From NCBI GenBank assembly GCA_037176885.1, contig JAWWNJ010000092.1, forward strand, positions 682,001 through 746,000: a stretch of DNA of 64,000 nucleotides, given 5' to 3'. The DNA is from Favolaschia claudopus. Lineage: Eukaryota > Basidiomycota > Agaricomycetes > Agaricales > Mycenaceae. A program made the translations under genes and the position numbers. Numbering within the stretch: position 1 is the stretch's first letter; every line of letters begins with the position of its first letter. Below are positions 11,003 to 21,312 of this stretch, piece by piece. Below the pieces are notes generated by a model that saw only the letters and a list, made by a program, of their open reading frames with translations, did no database searches and was not told the origin of the DNA.

Positions 11003-11630
11003 AGTGGGGTAAGTAAGACGAACCTCGAGACGGGGCTCACAACTTATATCATCATTGCGGGAAGGCAGAGTCGATATATTTTGACCGCATCTGGATGGTT
11101 GCACTGCTGGCTTGTTATACGATATCTTTTATCAAGCTGGAGAGATTTACGGGTGATTAACAGGTGTAAAGCACACTGCCCACCGCCTTTATCCCGCTAT
11201 GTGCGAAATATGGGGTCCCCAAGTACCATGACTTAACCTGCGTCCTTGCGGTAGCACAACAAGCACTGGCAGATGCTTGATGAAATCCGATGCTCTGTCT
11301 GACTTGCTCCTGCTTCCTGACAGTGAGATATCATGTATAAATGCTTGAGATAACTTCGTCTTGAGAGTTGTAGGCCGCCAAGGTCCACCAGTTGGGTACA
11401 ACTTGAATCCTTTCAAGATTTCTGCCAGCGATTGCAAATTTTCAAGTGATTCGACTACGGCAGCGACTGTGACGCAGAGTTGAAAAAATGAAAACAAGCC
11501 CCAGCACCCAAAGAGCAGATTGTAGCTTGTTCCGAACTGCGAGGGCCGGTGGCAAGTCAAAGTCAAAGCGTGAAAACGAGTAAGGCCGTAAAAGGAAGTT
11601 CCGATCAGAGTTTCTTTGCTTTCGACCACG
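11003..11630. promoter_or_regulatory. Divergent promoter region
   Basis: About 630 bp separate the membrane-protein start from the TAPR1-like start. No exon or clear regulatory motif was recognised. Confidence 0.4.
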
Positions 11631-12610
11631 ATGACCTCCGAATCCCTCAACCTCAATAGTCTCGTATCCTCCCTCCCCGCCAACTCCCTCGATGCTGCCT
11701 CGGAGAAGGAGCTTCTGGACAACTTCAAAGGTCAGTATCTCTGCCTTTGATGCGGTGGCATGGGTTGACTGATATCCCTTCCACAGCGGCTGCACTGAGT
11801 ATAACGACTTTGTACCGCTCTTCCAGAAATGCATCGAAGCGCGCATACAACTCAGGATACGCTGCCGCCTGTCGAGATCTCATGGAAATGCTGCAGCTCG
11901 GCGTGTCCGACACTCACACGCTCGTGCCCGACAGCCATCAAGAGGCAGGGATGACAATCGGGAGAGTCATGGATTGGGTCGAGGCTAGACTGGACGCTGT
12001 ACGCTCCAGGGAAGAAGAGGAGGACGAGGAGGACGAACGCGAGAGGGGTGGACATCATTCTTCGGCCCCCAACGCCAATGGGCCGCAGCGTTCTAGCGCC
12101 CCTCCACACAAAGTAAGTTCCGCTCGGCTATCGTCTGGACTAGCGATCAGGGATTCCTAATTGCACCCCATCCAGCCGTCGCCTTCACCACCCCCGCCCG
12201 CACGTGTCGCAGCAGGGCCCTCTTCCCCTCCCAGATCTTCGTTACCCGTCAAATCGGCCCGGACAATCTCACAGCTAAAGCCCGCAAGTTCCACCGTTCT
12301 CGCACCTCCACTCCCTTCCACCGACTTTCATGTACACATACCTACAAGCCTCTCCTTCCCATTCGCAGAGAACTTGCCACCGCCAGTCACCGGTTCGAAG
12401 CGCCGCCACGCCGTAATGATGTTGCCGCCCTCGAACTCTTCCCCGCAGTCGATCCCCTCGACGTCCAATTCCCCGCTGCCAACGCAAAGACGGCGCACAC
12501 GCAGTACGCGCGGCGTCGGCCTTTTCCCTCATAATCGTGGCGAAGTATCTGATGGCATGATGGACGTCGAAGAGGAGGGTCGGGAGAGGAAACGCGTTGC
12601 AAGACGATAG
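11631..12610 (+). CDS. HAPSTR1/TAPR1-like (DUF4588-type) small protein
   Basis: Three exons joined by GT-AG introns give about 260 residues. Exon 1 encodes MTSESLNLNSLVSSLP..., and exon 2 starts at the CGG after the acag at about 11786. Exon 2 holds the only conserved-looking block, AALSITTLYRSSRNASKRAY followed by NSGYAAACRDLMEML. That pattern (helix, SxxxxKRAYxxGY, CxDL) resembles fungal relatives of human HAPSTR1/TAPR1, a stress-response nuclear protein, but the assignment is from memory and moderate. An acidic run (EEEEDEEDERER) and a Pro/Ser-rich third exon ending in basic clusters (KRRH, QRRRTRS, RKRVARR) suggest nuclear localisation. Confidence 0.6.
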
Positions 12611-13033
12611 GTCTAATCGGACACAATCGTTTTCGCGTTTGCCTGCTCACCGCTTAATCAAGATGATGTTGGGGGGCGGGGTTTGTCGCGACCGGTGACA
12701 CAGGGTGTTTTTGGTGCGCATCTGTTGAGCAGCAAGCATGTATTTTGTTCGAACGCGGTCGTTAGATTCGGGTTTGGTCGACCAAGAGTTTTGGCGGTTA
12801 ATCTAGGCCTAGGCATTCATCGATATTCATCTTGTATCACGATCATTAAGGTCCATGCATTCACAGTGCACACATGAAATGATTAAGCATTGCCTACCCA
12901 CCCACAATGGCCGGAAAAGGAAAGCAGTCATTCATGACCCGTATAGAGATCGACGCCAAATTTCGAATATGCCTACAAGGCTACACAGACGTGATCGTAG
13001 TGCTACTGTAGAAATAACCATCCATGTAAGCAT
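12611..13033. other. Intergenic region, no gene seen
   Basis: This is the convergent 3' space between the TAPR1-like gene and the F-box gene. It includes copy 2 of the 27-bp dispersed repeat. Confidence 0.45.
12909..12935. repeat. 27-bp dispersed repeat, copy 2
   Basis: 26 of 27 bases match 2301-2327 in the same orientation. It lies just beyond the 3' end of the left F-box cassette. Confidence 0.4.
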
Positions 13034-15669
13034 TCAAAAAGCACTCGTGCTTGAAAAACTCTGGAGCTGGCAGCGTGTCTTTTGCATTTTACCATAGTGA
13101 CTTGCTCGCCACCCTCCCTCGCACCTCTTATGTTTCAGCATCATGTCAGAATCAAGCAAGCTGTCGGTTGTTTGGAAGTTCTGGCCATATCTATCGCCTA
13201 CGCTTCCTGCGGGTTTCAAGCGCGGTCGCCATTTTATGCCGTCTGGGCCGCGAAGGTGCACATTGCGCTGCAACATAATTTCGGCCCATTTAACCCAGCA
13301 GTCTGTGGCAATGCGCTGTCTGAGTGCTAATCAACGAGGGTGCAGTAACCTATAAGAGGATTGGGACGTACTCCTGTATAGGCCACTTGCAAAGAGGGTG
13401 TTCAATTTCCCGTAGGGCGGGAAACGATGTCGTGGTTCGTATTGTATTGACTAGATCGTTGAATTGCTTTGGGCTTGGTGCCAACATCAAGCAGAAAGTT
13501 TTCCTTCGCCTATGAGTAATCTCCCCAAATTGAGTATGCCATTACTCACGAGGTTGTATCTGTCATTGAAAAGATAATGCGCTGCAGGTGCATATGCATA
13601 TATGTCTCTGAGATGCTAAACCAACTCGCAGGTTCGCAAACAGGACGCTGAACTAGAATCAGATGGTATTGACAAAGAAAGGAGTGTTTTGACGTACCGG
13701 TTCGGAGGCAACCCAACGTCCAGAATCTACTGTGCCTTTCTAAAACGCCATCGGACCTTCACAATAGTATTAAAGTAGCTCATGTACGTACTGGTTCGTT
13801 GCAGAGGATACACAGGGATTTTAACGAGGGACAATTGTGCCAGATAGTGGATGCACGATCCATTTGGAACTCTGATAGAGTGAGTTGCTGTAGCTTGCGC
13901 CCGTGTCTTTTGAGAAACATGGAGCCGTCGAGTGCACGACGTGAATTAAAAACGAGGGTCCGTATGGAAGGTAGTCTGTTGAAGAGTCGGTCAGAAGCCT
14001 AACACAGGGAAATGTAGAACGCACTCCATATATGCAAGCGTGTCCAACAACGACACGTTAGATCCGTCAATCGTCAAGTTAGCGAGTGAGGGAAAACAGT
14101 CTTTTGGAATTGTTGTGAGATCTGTCCAGAAACCCCCTCTGAAACGCAAGCGCAGTGTTTCGAATTGCGAAAATAGTGCGAAGAAACCGGCGTTAGCCGG
14201 TCCATTTTTTGCAAAAACATCCAACCCCCGGCAGAAACGTAGAGTGGTTCCTGCTGATTCTCCAAGACGTCGGAAGGAATCCCAAGATATGGGCTGGCAC
14301 GTATCGACATCTAATTCAGTTAGTGAGGGCGCGTATAGAACAATTTTGTCAAACTCGATGGGCATTGTGTTGCCAGGATAGTGAAAGAGAATGGTTCGGA
14401 TGTAGCAGCCCAGTGCCGGGTATTGCTCCAGCCGCGACGCAAAGAGACGTGCGCTTGATTCACAGCTCAGCTGGACATTTCGGTATAGATTTGGGATCCC
14501 AAGTCGCTGTGAGACAGTGTGATATCAACATTTACCCGATCTGACATGCGCCAACACAGACCTTGAACATTCTGCTGACTGTCAGGAGAGCCACACGAAA
14601 GTGATCCTGGACAACGTCTGAAGCGTCGCGCTCAAGAGCAAAGAAAAGGATGCGACTCCAGATAGCATCCTCTAGAATGGGATCAGCCTGCAGTTGGGCT
14701 GGGTACGCAAAAGAAGTTGCATGTTGTGGTCTGATCACTGCTCTGGAAAGCTCATCAATATGTATGATTCGGAGAGATTTCTGTAGGTTTACTTTTCGTC
14801 CGCCAAGTTCAACATGTCTATAAACCGTGGTTTTTCCTTGAACAAATCGTATAAAACCCGTTTAAAATCTTGATCATAACCTTGCTTCGCAGAGGAGACA
14901 CCTTGAACGAAGCGAATACTCTTTAGGGCAGGGTTCTTGGCCATCTTCTCGATGGTACTCTGTAAGTGACGTGCGTCATACTTGTTCCAGAGAACCAATG
15001 AGTGTAGGCATGACGCCTGATTCAAAAGTTGTGACATGGTTTCATCAAAGACAAACAGCAGCGACGACTCGAACTGGACCTGTTGACAGCAGAAAATGAG
15101 CCTCGTGCAGATCACGAAACAAACCAGACCCTGACCAATTGCCTCCATGTACCCACGCATTTTTGAATCACCCCATAAAGATCCCGAGCAACGCGGGGCG
15201 TCATTTCAAGTTCAGTTGTTTCAACAATGACGCGAACGGGGTTGATCAAAGGAAGACCGGTACACAATCCACGCGGGTTGTCTGACGACGCAAGATTCAG
15301 AGTGATGAAAATATCCGTGATATTTCTCGACAACGCGAGTATTGTGTGCATGAGATCCTCGAATCCACCTTCAACTCGTAATTTTTTGATAAATCGACCG
15401 AGGTCCGGATTGGTAGTTAAGGTGGCAGCTAATGCCTGAGCCTGCGCTTTGGATCGTAGCACAACAGTGTTGTACAGCAGTGGTGTGCCGACATAAAGCC
15501 AAGATTTAGAGACAAGCAGATAGGCTGAGCTAGATTGAGAGCGGGTGAGGAATGGAGATGTTGCTGACGCATTCCGCGATAGAGTAGCAAATTTAGCGTC
15601 GGGCACATGAAGGACCAAAGACAATATCTCGAATAAGATATCGTTTGGCAGGGTGTCGGCGGTGGACAT
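13034..15669 (-). CDS. F-box/LRR-like protein, type 2, left copy of an inverted duplication
   Basis: A putative SCF ubiquitin-ligase substrate adaptor. The N-terminal F-box is LPNDILFEILSLVLHVPDA, followed by SAYLLVSKSWLYVGTPLLYN. A long C-terminal half holds leucine-rich blocks (VLYAPSLTELDVDTC, FETLRLRF, FPSLANLTIDGS). The terminal signature DCWVKWAEI...LRGPDGIKWRPRLKP is typical of agaricomycete F-box families. About eight exons join in frame with GT-AG introns, and no stop was found on the spliced path. It is paralogous along its whole length, introns included, to the plus-strand gene at 25603-28212; the last about 25 residues differ. It follows the broken type-1 F-box gene by about 160 bp, matching the order in the right arm. 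Confidence 0.75.
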
Positions 15670-16137
15670 GGATGTGAAAGGAGAATGTCTGTGAACGTTG
15701 TTGACAGTTGCTTGGTCAACTCAATTCAACCCCGGCCCGAACCATCCGCTAAAGCCTTTGAATTAATTTCACATACTTACAAGTTCATGTCTGTGGTATC
15801 GGTCAAAGCTGTATGTATGAACCGGTCATTCATATTAAAAAATGTCCGCGGAAGTAGAATGCAAAACCACCAATCCGCCATTGGGAGACAGGCCCACAAA
15901 GCGTGCGCGACGTAAGTATACCATCCTCCACCTTGATGTGTCTCGGTTCGCGGTCTTTCCGCACCGTGACAGCGATCCACTCTTCAGTCCAATCTTCGCT
16001 CAACCATTCCGGAGACAGACTGTAGCCGCTGCGGCAATGGTCGGTTTCAATCACCTGTTCCGCCGGGTCTACATGGTCAATCGAGGTTACCGAAGAGAGT
16101 AAGATGCAGCGTCGAGCTCTGATATCCCAGCACTCCA

Positions 16138-16153
16138 CATCAGCAAAACCTGA
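16138..16153 (+). repeat. Left terminal inverted repeat of the element
   Basis: The sequence is CATCAGCAAAACCTGA; 14 of 16 bases match the right end. Subterminal TGTAGA-type repeats follow to about 16300. Confidence 0.7.
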
Positions 16154-18805
16154 GCCTCCTACATAGTGCTGTGTAGCGCTCCGTAGTCCCATAGACCCTG
16201 TAGAACCTGTAGAGAAGGGTACCGTTTTTGTAGAGCTCCGTAGAACAGCTAATTCTACGTAGTTCTCTGTAGAAAACCTGTAGAACCCTGTAGATTCTGC
16301 GCGCCACACTAAAAAAAATTAAAATCAAAACCCATTCTCTACATCAAAGACGGGACACAAGGCAGAAGCGGGAGAAGGGAATATATTACTACCAACATAC
16401 GGTACATTATGTATTCAAATCATAGCAAGACAAGTATAAGCACTCAGCTCTGTATTCTGGGCGAGAAAACAATCAATCGACAGGCTGAAATCAAAAGTAC
16501 CAGGAACTTACTCACTTGAAACAAGGATATACCGAGGATTCATTCGACGGATACTAAGAGAATCACATTGCAACTGTGAGACAAAGCAAGAGCATTCGAT
16601 AAACAGGCTACAAACCGAAGCAAAACGTACTCACCAATCGCAACCGGGGACTATCCGACTGGACCCGGGTCCGGCTCGTGCAGAAGAGCTGCGCTTTGAG
16701 CCCGCAAGTGCTGACATGGGCGGGGTAGCAACGGGATGGTGCCGCTGACAAGAAAGGTAAGGACGGACAGAGTTCAAAGAGAAGTTAAGACGCACTCGGA
16801 AGCCAATAGGAACATACTACAAACGAAACAGATGATTAGGTGGATGTAGATATAAGAATATTTTTGCAAACGCACCGAAAAAAGGGCTAGAGCGACGATG
16901 CCGAGGGCTACCGTGGGTGTCTACACCTAATGAGTAAAGATCGATGCAGCGGCAGCGAGCAGCATATCCTCAAGAGACGACAGAGAGTCTATAGTGGGTG
17001 TAAGAGATGTGTAGGGCCTAAGGAAGACCAGGACTGGAAGATGGTTTTGAAAGTCAATAATGAGCGAGAAGAAGAATGCTCATAGCCGCACGTACCAAGA
17101 GTAATGTTACCAGTGACCATGACCAACGCCGAAGATGGGGATATGAGAAGGGTAGAGGAGGGTAGAGGCCCGGGGGTGGCGTCCGTTGATTCTGAACGGG
17201 ATTGGCGAAGAGGGGGAGTGGGATGGTGGAGGTAGAGGAAGAGCAGTGAGGACAAATATTTGTTCCGAACCAAAGTCACAAAGTCATGTGGTTGTGACTC
17301 GTCACTGATTTGCGGACTTGGTCTTTTCAGCTCGGCTCTCACACTGCTGGCAGCTGCCTCTCACAATCGCGGCGGCCTACTGACCTTTCCTCTTGACCTG
17401 GTGTTCTGCTGCCCGCAAATATGCCCACTCCTCTGCTGATCTATATACTGCCTCTCCGCTTCTGATGTTTCTTGCCGCCAACTTGCCGCACCACAGCCTA
17501 CCACTCCCCTGTCGCCCCCGAATAAATCGATTGTCTCCGGGTTTTATGGCTTGGAGGTTCGTCTTCCACCAAGCCACTACCGCTTACTCTACACGCTAGT
17601 TCACTCTGCCCGCTCCTCCCGCGGGGTCCACTGCCACTTCACGTCTCTCCCTTGCACCCTACTACGCTGCCATTCTCTCGCCCACGACCAGGTCTTCTCT
17701 TTCGACCTCAATCCCAACCTACGCCCCTCATCTTCGCCTGCAAGTCAACGTCGCTTAGTACCCGCGCTATCGTATCCTCTTCCGCTTGCCCTTGCCACTC
17801 CGCTCTGCTCGCCATTGCCGCCGCTCTCTCTTCCCCAAACCCACAACTGTCAACTGCCACCGCGCGCGCCGACTTTGTCTTCACACCTATGCATTCATCT
17901 TACCAACTGTACTATATGCGGCTATACGCACGGGATACGAATCGCCCGCCGCAGCATCTTCCTCTCGCGAAGCCACCGAGACCCCAATGCTGCTTCACCC
18001 ACCTCCACCCCTTTTCGCCACCTCTTTGCAACATACATTAGACACGATGTTATCGAGCCCCGGACGCGGACTCGCCGCCGCCACCGAAGACCGTGTCTGC
18101 CTTTAAAAGGTAAGTCTCCCGACGTGAAACGAAGTGACCTGGAACTCACTTGGTCAACGCAGGTACTGTGCCATCGATGTCAGCGATGCCGACTTGGTTC
18201 TCGACTCGTTTCGACGCGATGGTTGCGCGATGGCAGGACTAGTGTTACCGTGTCGGTAAGCAGCCCGAAACAAATCAATCCGGACTCGGGCTTACCATCT
18301 ACCTGAAATTTGATACAGCGCCGACTTCGTCCTCCTCGAGTCGCTCCGATTTGATTGTCAATTGCGGGAATCAGCTCTGCGCAGGATAATTTCAGCTAGT
18401 AAGCCTTTTCTTTTTGCTTCGAGGAGCAACTGACAACTCAGCTGCAAAATCCGCATCAGCGGCGCTGAATCCATCTGCACGCAACCGCGGAATTGCGACG
18501 AAGTTGGGCATGTATCATGTAAATCACACACCTTTGTTTTATAGTTTTTCAGAATAAATGAATGCTTCATACTACTGATTGTAAATATAAGCTGTATTGT
18601 TCCCGAATTGCTCGCCGACCTTCGATTCCAAGCAGGACGCCGTGACGCGGCGGCGGCACCTCGCCGTCAAATAGATGCACGGCAGGCCTTCACAATCTAT
18701 GGAGAACTACGTGGCCGGGCGGTTTCTACAAAGAACTACAGAGAAGCCGAGGATCTATGAACGGCTACGTAAGTTGGCCGGGATCTACAGCCTCTATGGC
18801 AAAAA

Positions 18806-18821
18806 TCAGGGATTGCTGATG
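18806..18821 (-). repeat. Right terminal inverted repeat of the element
   Basis: The plus strand reads TCAGGGATTGCTGATG, the inverted counterpart of the left end. The flank CAGCAAGTG continues the F-box coding sequence. Confidence 0.7.
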
Positions 18822-19139
18822 CAGCAAGTGTGTATCCGAGCGGCCAGTGTGCTTGTGAAGAGCTAGGTAATTTCCTCCAGGCAATAAAACGGCTGACAAC
18901 GCGCGATCATCTTCTAACGGGACTGTATAGCGCCGCAGAGGAACCGGGACATCTTCCGAGTCGGGGGACCAGGTCCGTGGACCACACACAGCGCGTTTGA
19001 CCTCCATCTTGAGATCCTCACTCGCCATGACCGAAATATCTTCTAGTGGTATGTCAATTAATTTTCGGGCAAGCAGATCACTCGTCAGCAGAACCCAGAG
19101 TTGTTTTACAGATGTAACTGCACGTAAGCGGCTGTTAAC

Positions 19140-19195
19140 CTAAGAGCCTCGGTGTAAAGGCCGTCTACGATGCTCGAGTTATGTAGAAATCTTGC
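19140..19195 (-). other. GC-AG intron in the left F-box type 1 copy
   Basis: The donor is CAG|GCAAGA and the acceptor CTTAG|GTTAAC. The length (56 nt) and position equal the GC-AG intron of the right copy at 23979-24034. Confidence 0.65.
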
Positions 19196-19291
19196 CTGGG
19201 ACAGAGTCAGCACGCTGTAGATATCGGTGAGGACCAAGATTCTCAAAAGTATATCTTCGGGAAGTCTGTTGAGGCCTTGAAAATTGATCAT

Positions 19292-21312
19292 CGTTGAAGC
19301 GCTGAAGTGCCGAGTCCGCCTGTTGTCGTGGTACATAAGAGAGTCCTAAGTTGATGATTCAAAAGGCCCTCCGGGCATCCCTGGTACCGGGGACCAGGCA
19401 AAGACTGCGTGGCCAGGAGCCATTCTGTTGACAGACTCAGAATTTATGTACTCAACGTCTCAAAGTTCGCCCGGCCAACGCGCTGCGCGCGTTGGCCGGC
19501 TCAAATTGAGACGGGAACACCATACACCGGCATCTTCAAAAGTTAAGTCACTGAGTCCTGTTTCATGATGCATTACTTGGTTGGCAGTTGCGGATGAGGC
19601 GAATCCTTTCCAGGCATGAGTTCAGAGTAGCACCATTATTCCGCACTGCTACTTGAATTTGAGCAAGAATTGATATCATTCTACTGTTATGTACTCTGGG
19701 CCACTGGCAGTTCTCAGCCTAGGTTCATTTCATACAGCTGAAATCTGGAGCAGTGTTGCGCTCAGATAATTTGTAGACATCTTGATGACAATCGAAAAAA
19801 CATCGACGAGCCAAACTGTCCGCACCGTGTTCTCGAATCGAACGTCCGCCCATACCCTCCTACAATTCAACATCGAGATCCGCATCTCGTGAAGGCGAGA
19901 CCATGGCCCTATGCAACCGCTTATTCCCATCCCTTTCTCCATCTATATTCTCTCACTCATTCAAACACACCCTATCCGCGCCGTATCCCCCAGATCTTCA
20001 GTTCTCAATGGGCACATCCCGCGTCCCCAAATCTCACCTTCCCCCGCCAAAGACAAGTGAAAGCATCCACGTCTCTGCCTCCGCCCCCCTTCAGCACGTC
20101 CTCTCTGCCACGTCCCACACTAATTTACACACGTCAAACATGTGCCATTCCTTCCCCTTCCCTCCGCCCTGCACACACCCACTTCCCGCCGTGGACCAAA
20201 GCAATTGAAAGAGACTAATGGGTCGACGAGATGAGTATAAAAGGTACGCGAGGGCTTGAAGGAGATGGTAACACTGTTGGTAGATAGGCCGTAGTGTCGA
20301 ACTCGAAGACGTCGATGTCGGTGAACAAGGGCAGATCAGTCGCTAGTTGGGGCAAGCGGACACTGACCAAGGGGAAAGGGATGTTGAGCCTTGCAGCCCT
20401 GAAGGTATAATAGCATCAGAATCACCAAAATTATGGACTTTGGGAGCCTACCAGCAAGTGCCGAATTGAAGGTCGGACCATGATGCTCACTGGCAGTCAG
20501 TCCCACCCCCGTTGCAGAGCACGACTCCGCAAGAGTACGCAACTCGTGGGTTCGCACTGGCAGCAAACAGGTCAGCATCATTGCGGTAATGGAAGAGAGG
20601 AGAAACGGGGACACGCACACTCGCTATCTCTTCCTTCCGAGACCCATCGTGTAGTCGTCGAGCACTCGGGTACGAAGGTGACTTTCAGGTTTGTTGGAGA
20701 ACGTATGAGTACTTAGTAGAGGATAACCAGGCACCAGAGCGTTGCAGCCGGCGGACAGGACAAGTGCTTGGAGTCGTCACAGACGTTGTCGACAAACTTT
20801 TGAAGACGAGCATGCCGCCGATCGATCAGAAGCTTGTAATTCATCCGTGGACATGTCAATGCGTGAGCAACGCATCGCTTCAAAGGTGTGTTCGAGTTCT
20901 CTTTGCATCGGACAAAACAGAAAGCCAGGAAGAGTTACTGCAGCTAGGGGTGGTTCGGAAGCAACCGGCGCAACGGCAGCACAATTATGTAAGTGACTTT
21001 TGGTCACTGATCCCTGATCTGGTAGTGATTTTGAAGTAACGCGTTCGACGTTTGGAGACCTGGATCCCTAACGGTACCAGGAATTAGCAAACTCAACCAA
21101 ACAACACAACGCTTTGCGTCCCAAAATGGCAATTTTCGGGTCCTCACAGTTAAATCTCCCAAAACAAGTGGTAAGTAAACAACAACTGCGATTCCATGCT
21201 TATACTAAAGACGATACAGTAGTGAGGTAATCTAAGCGCTACAATGTGAGATGAGATGCAAGACGAAGAAATCGAAAAGTCCATGAATGGGGTCATAAGT
21301 GATATGTAACAT
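19292..21312. other. 2-kb stretch without an assignable gene
   Basis: It lies between the broken F-box gene and the 3' end of the CBM19-like gene. It contains a GC-rich hairpin near 19.48 kb, a C-rich plus-strand stretch (19.9-20.2 kb) that looks promoter-like, and scattered short open frames. Examples are a hydrophobic segment on the minus strand near 20.4 kb and a plus frame near 20.76-21.04 kb beginning LGVVTDVVDKLLKTSMPPID. None matches a family I recognise, and no coherent spliced gene could be assembled. Confidence 0.4.
19456..19513. repeat. Two-tier palindrome (hairpin-forming)
   Basis: A perfect 12-bp inverted repeat (CCGGCCAACGCG at 19471-19482 against 19488-19499) has a 5-nt loop. 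It is nested inside an 8-bp outer repeat (CGTCTCAA at 19456-19463 against TTGAGACG at 19506-19513). It lies about 165 bp upstream of the broken F-box start. Confidence 0.7.

Larger units (their letters stand above)
16138..18821. mobile_element. 2.68-kb DNA transposon-like insertion with terminal inverted repeats
   Basis: The plus-strand left end reads CATCAGCAAAACCTGAG and the right end, reverse-complemented, reads CATCAGCAATCCCTGAT. The insertion is flanked by CA on both sides, and the homologous right-arm locus has a single CA with no insert, which suggests a 2-bp target duplication. Both ends carry many subterminal TGTAGA/CGTAGT/CATAGA words. No transposase was recognised, so it looks non-autonomous. 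The interior instead resembles gene fragments: a minus-strand series of short exon-like blocks (about 16.4-17.3 kb) and a CT-rich promoter-like stretch followed by spliced plus-strand sequence (about 17.4-18.4 kb). The superfamily is undecided. Confidence 0.75.
15827..19291 (-). pseudogene. F-box protein type 1, left copy: split by a transposon and internally deleted
   Basis: The 5' part (19291 to about 18822) is open: F-box LPEDILLRILVLTD, a 56-nt GC-AG intron, then VMASEDLKMEVKRAVCGPRT up to SDTHLL. There a 2,684-bp element (16138-18821) interrupts the gene. Coding resumes at ECWDIRARRC and jumps straight to ILLSSVTSI. In the intact right-arm copy (23883-25455) about 800 bp lie between these two points. 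Near the 3' end the repeat copy reads gaggatggtatacttacgtc, which carries 4 extra bases compared with the right arm and shifts the frame. Three independent lesions show that it is dead. Confidence 0.88.

Noticed and set aside
15112..15669. Left type-2 F-box gene as broken
   Set aside because: A stop seen in one reading near 13570 disappears when the TTCAG|CGT acceptor is used, which keeps the frame of the right copy.
17551..18306. 251-codon plus-strand frame inside the element as a transposase
   Set aside because: The translation is rich in Pro, Ser, Arg and His with no DDE-like pattern; it looks like a CT-rich leader, not an enzyme.
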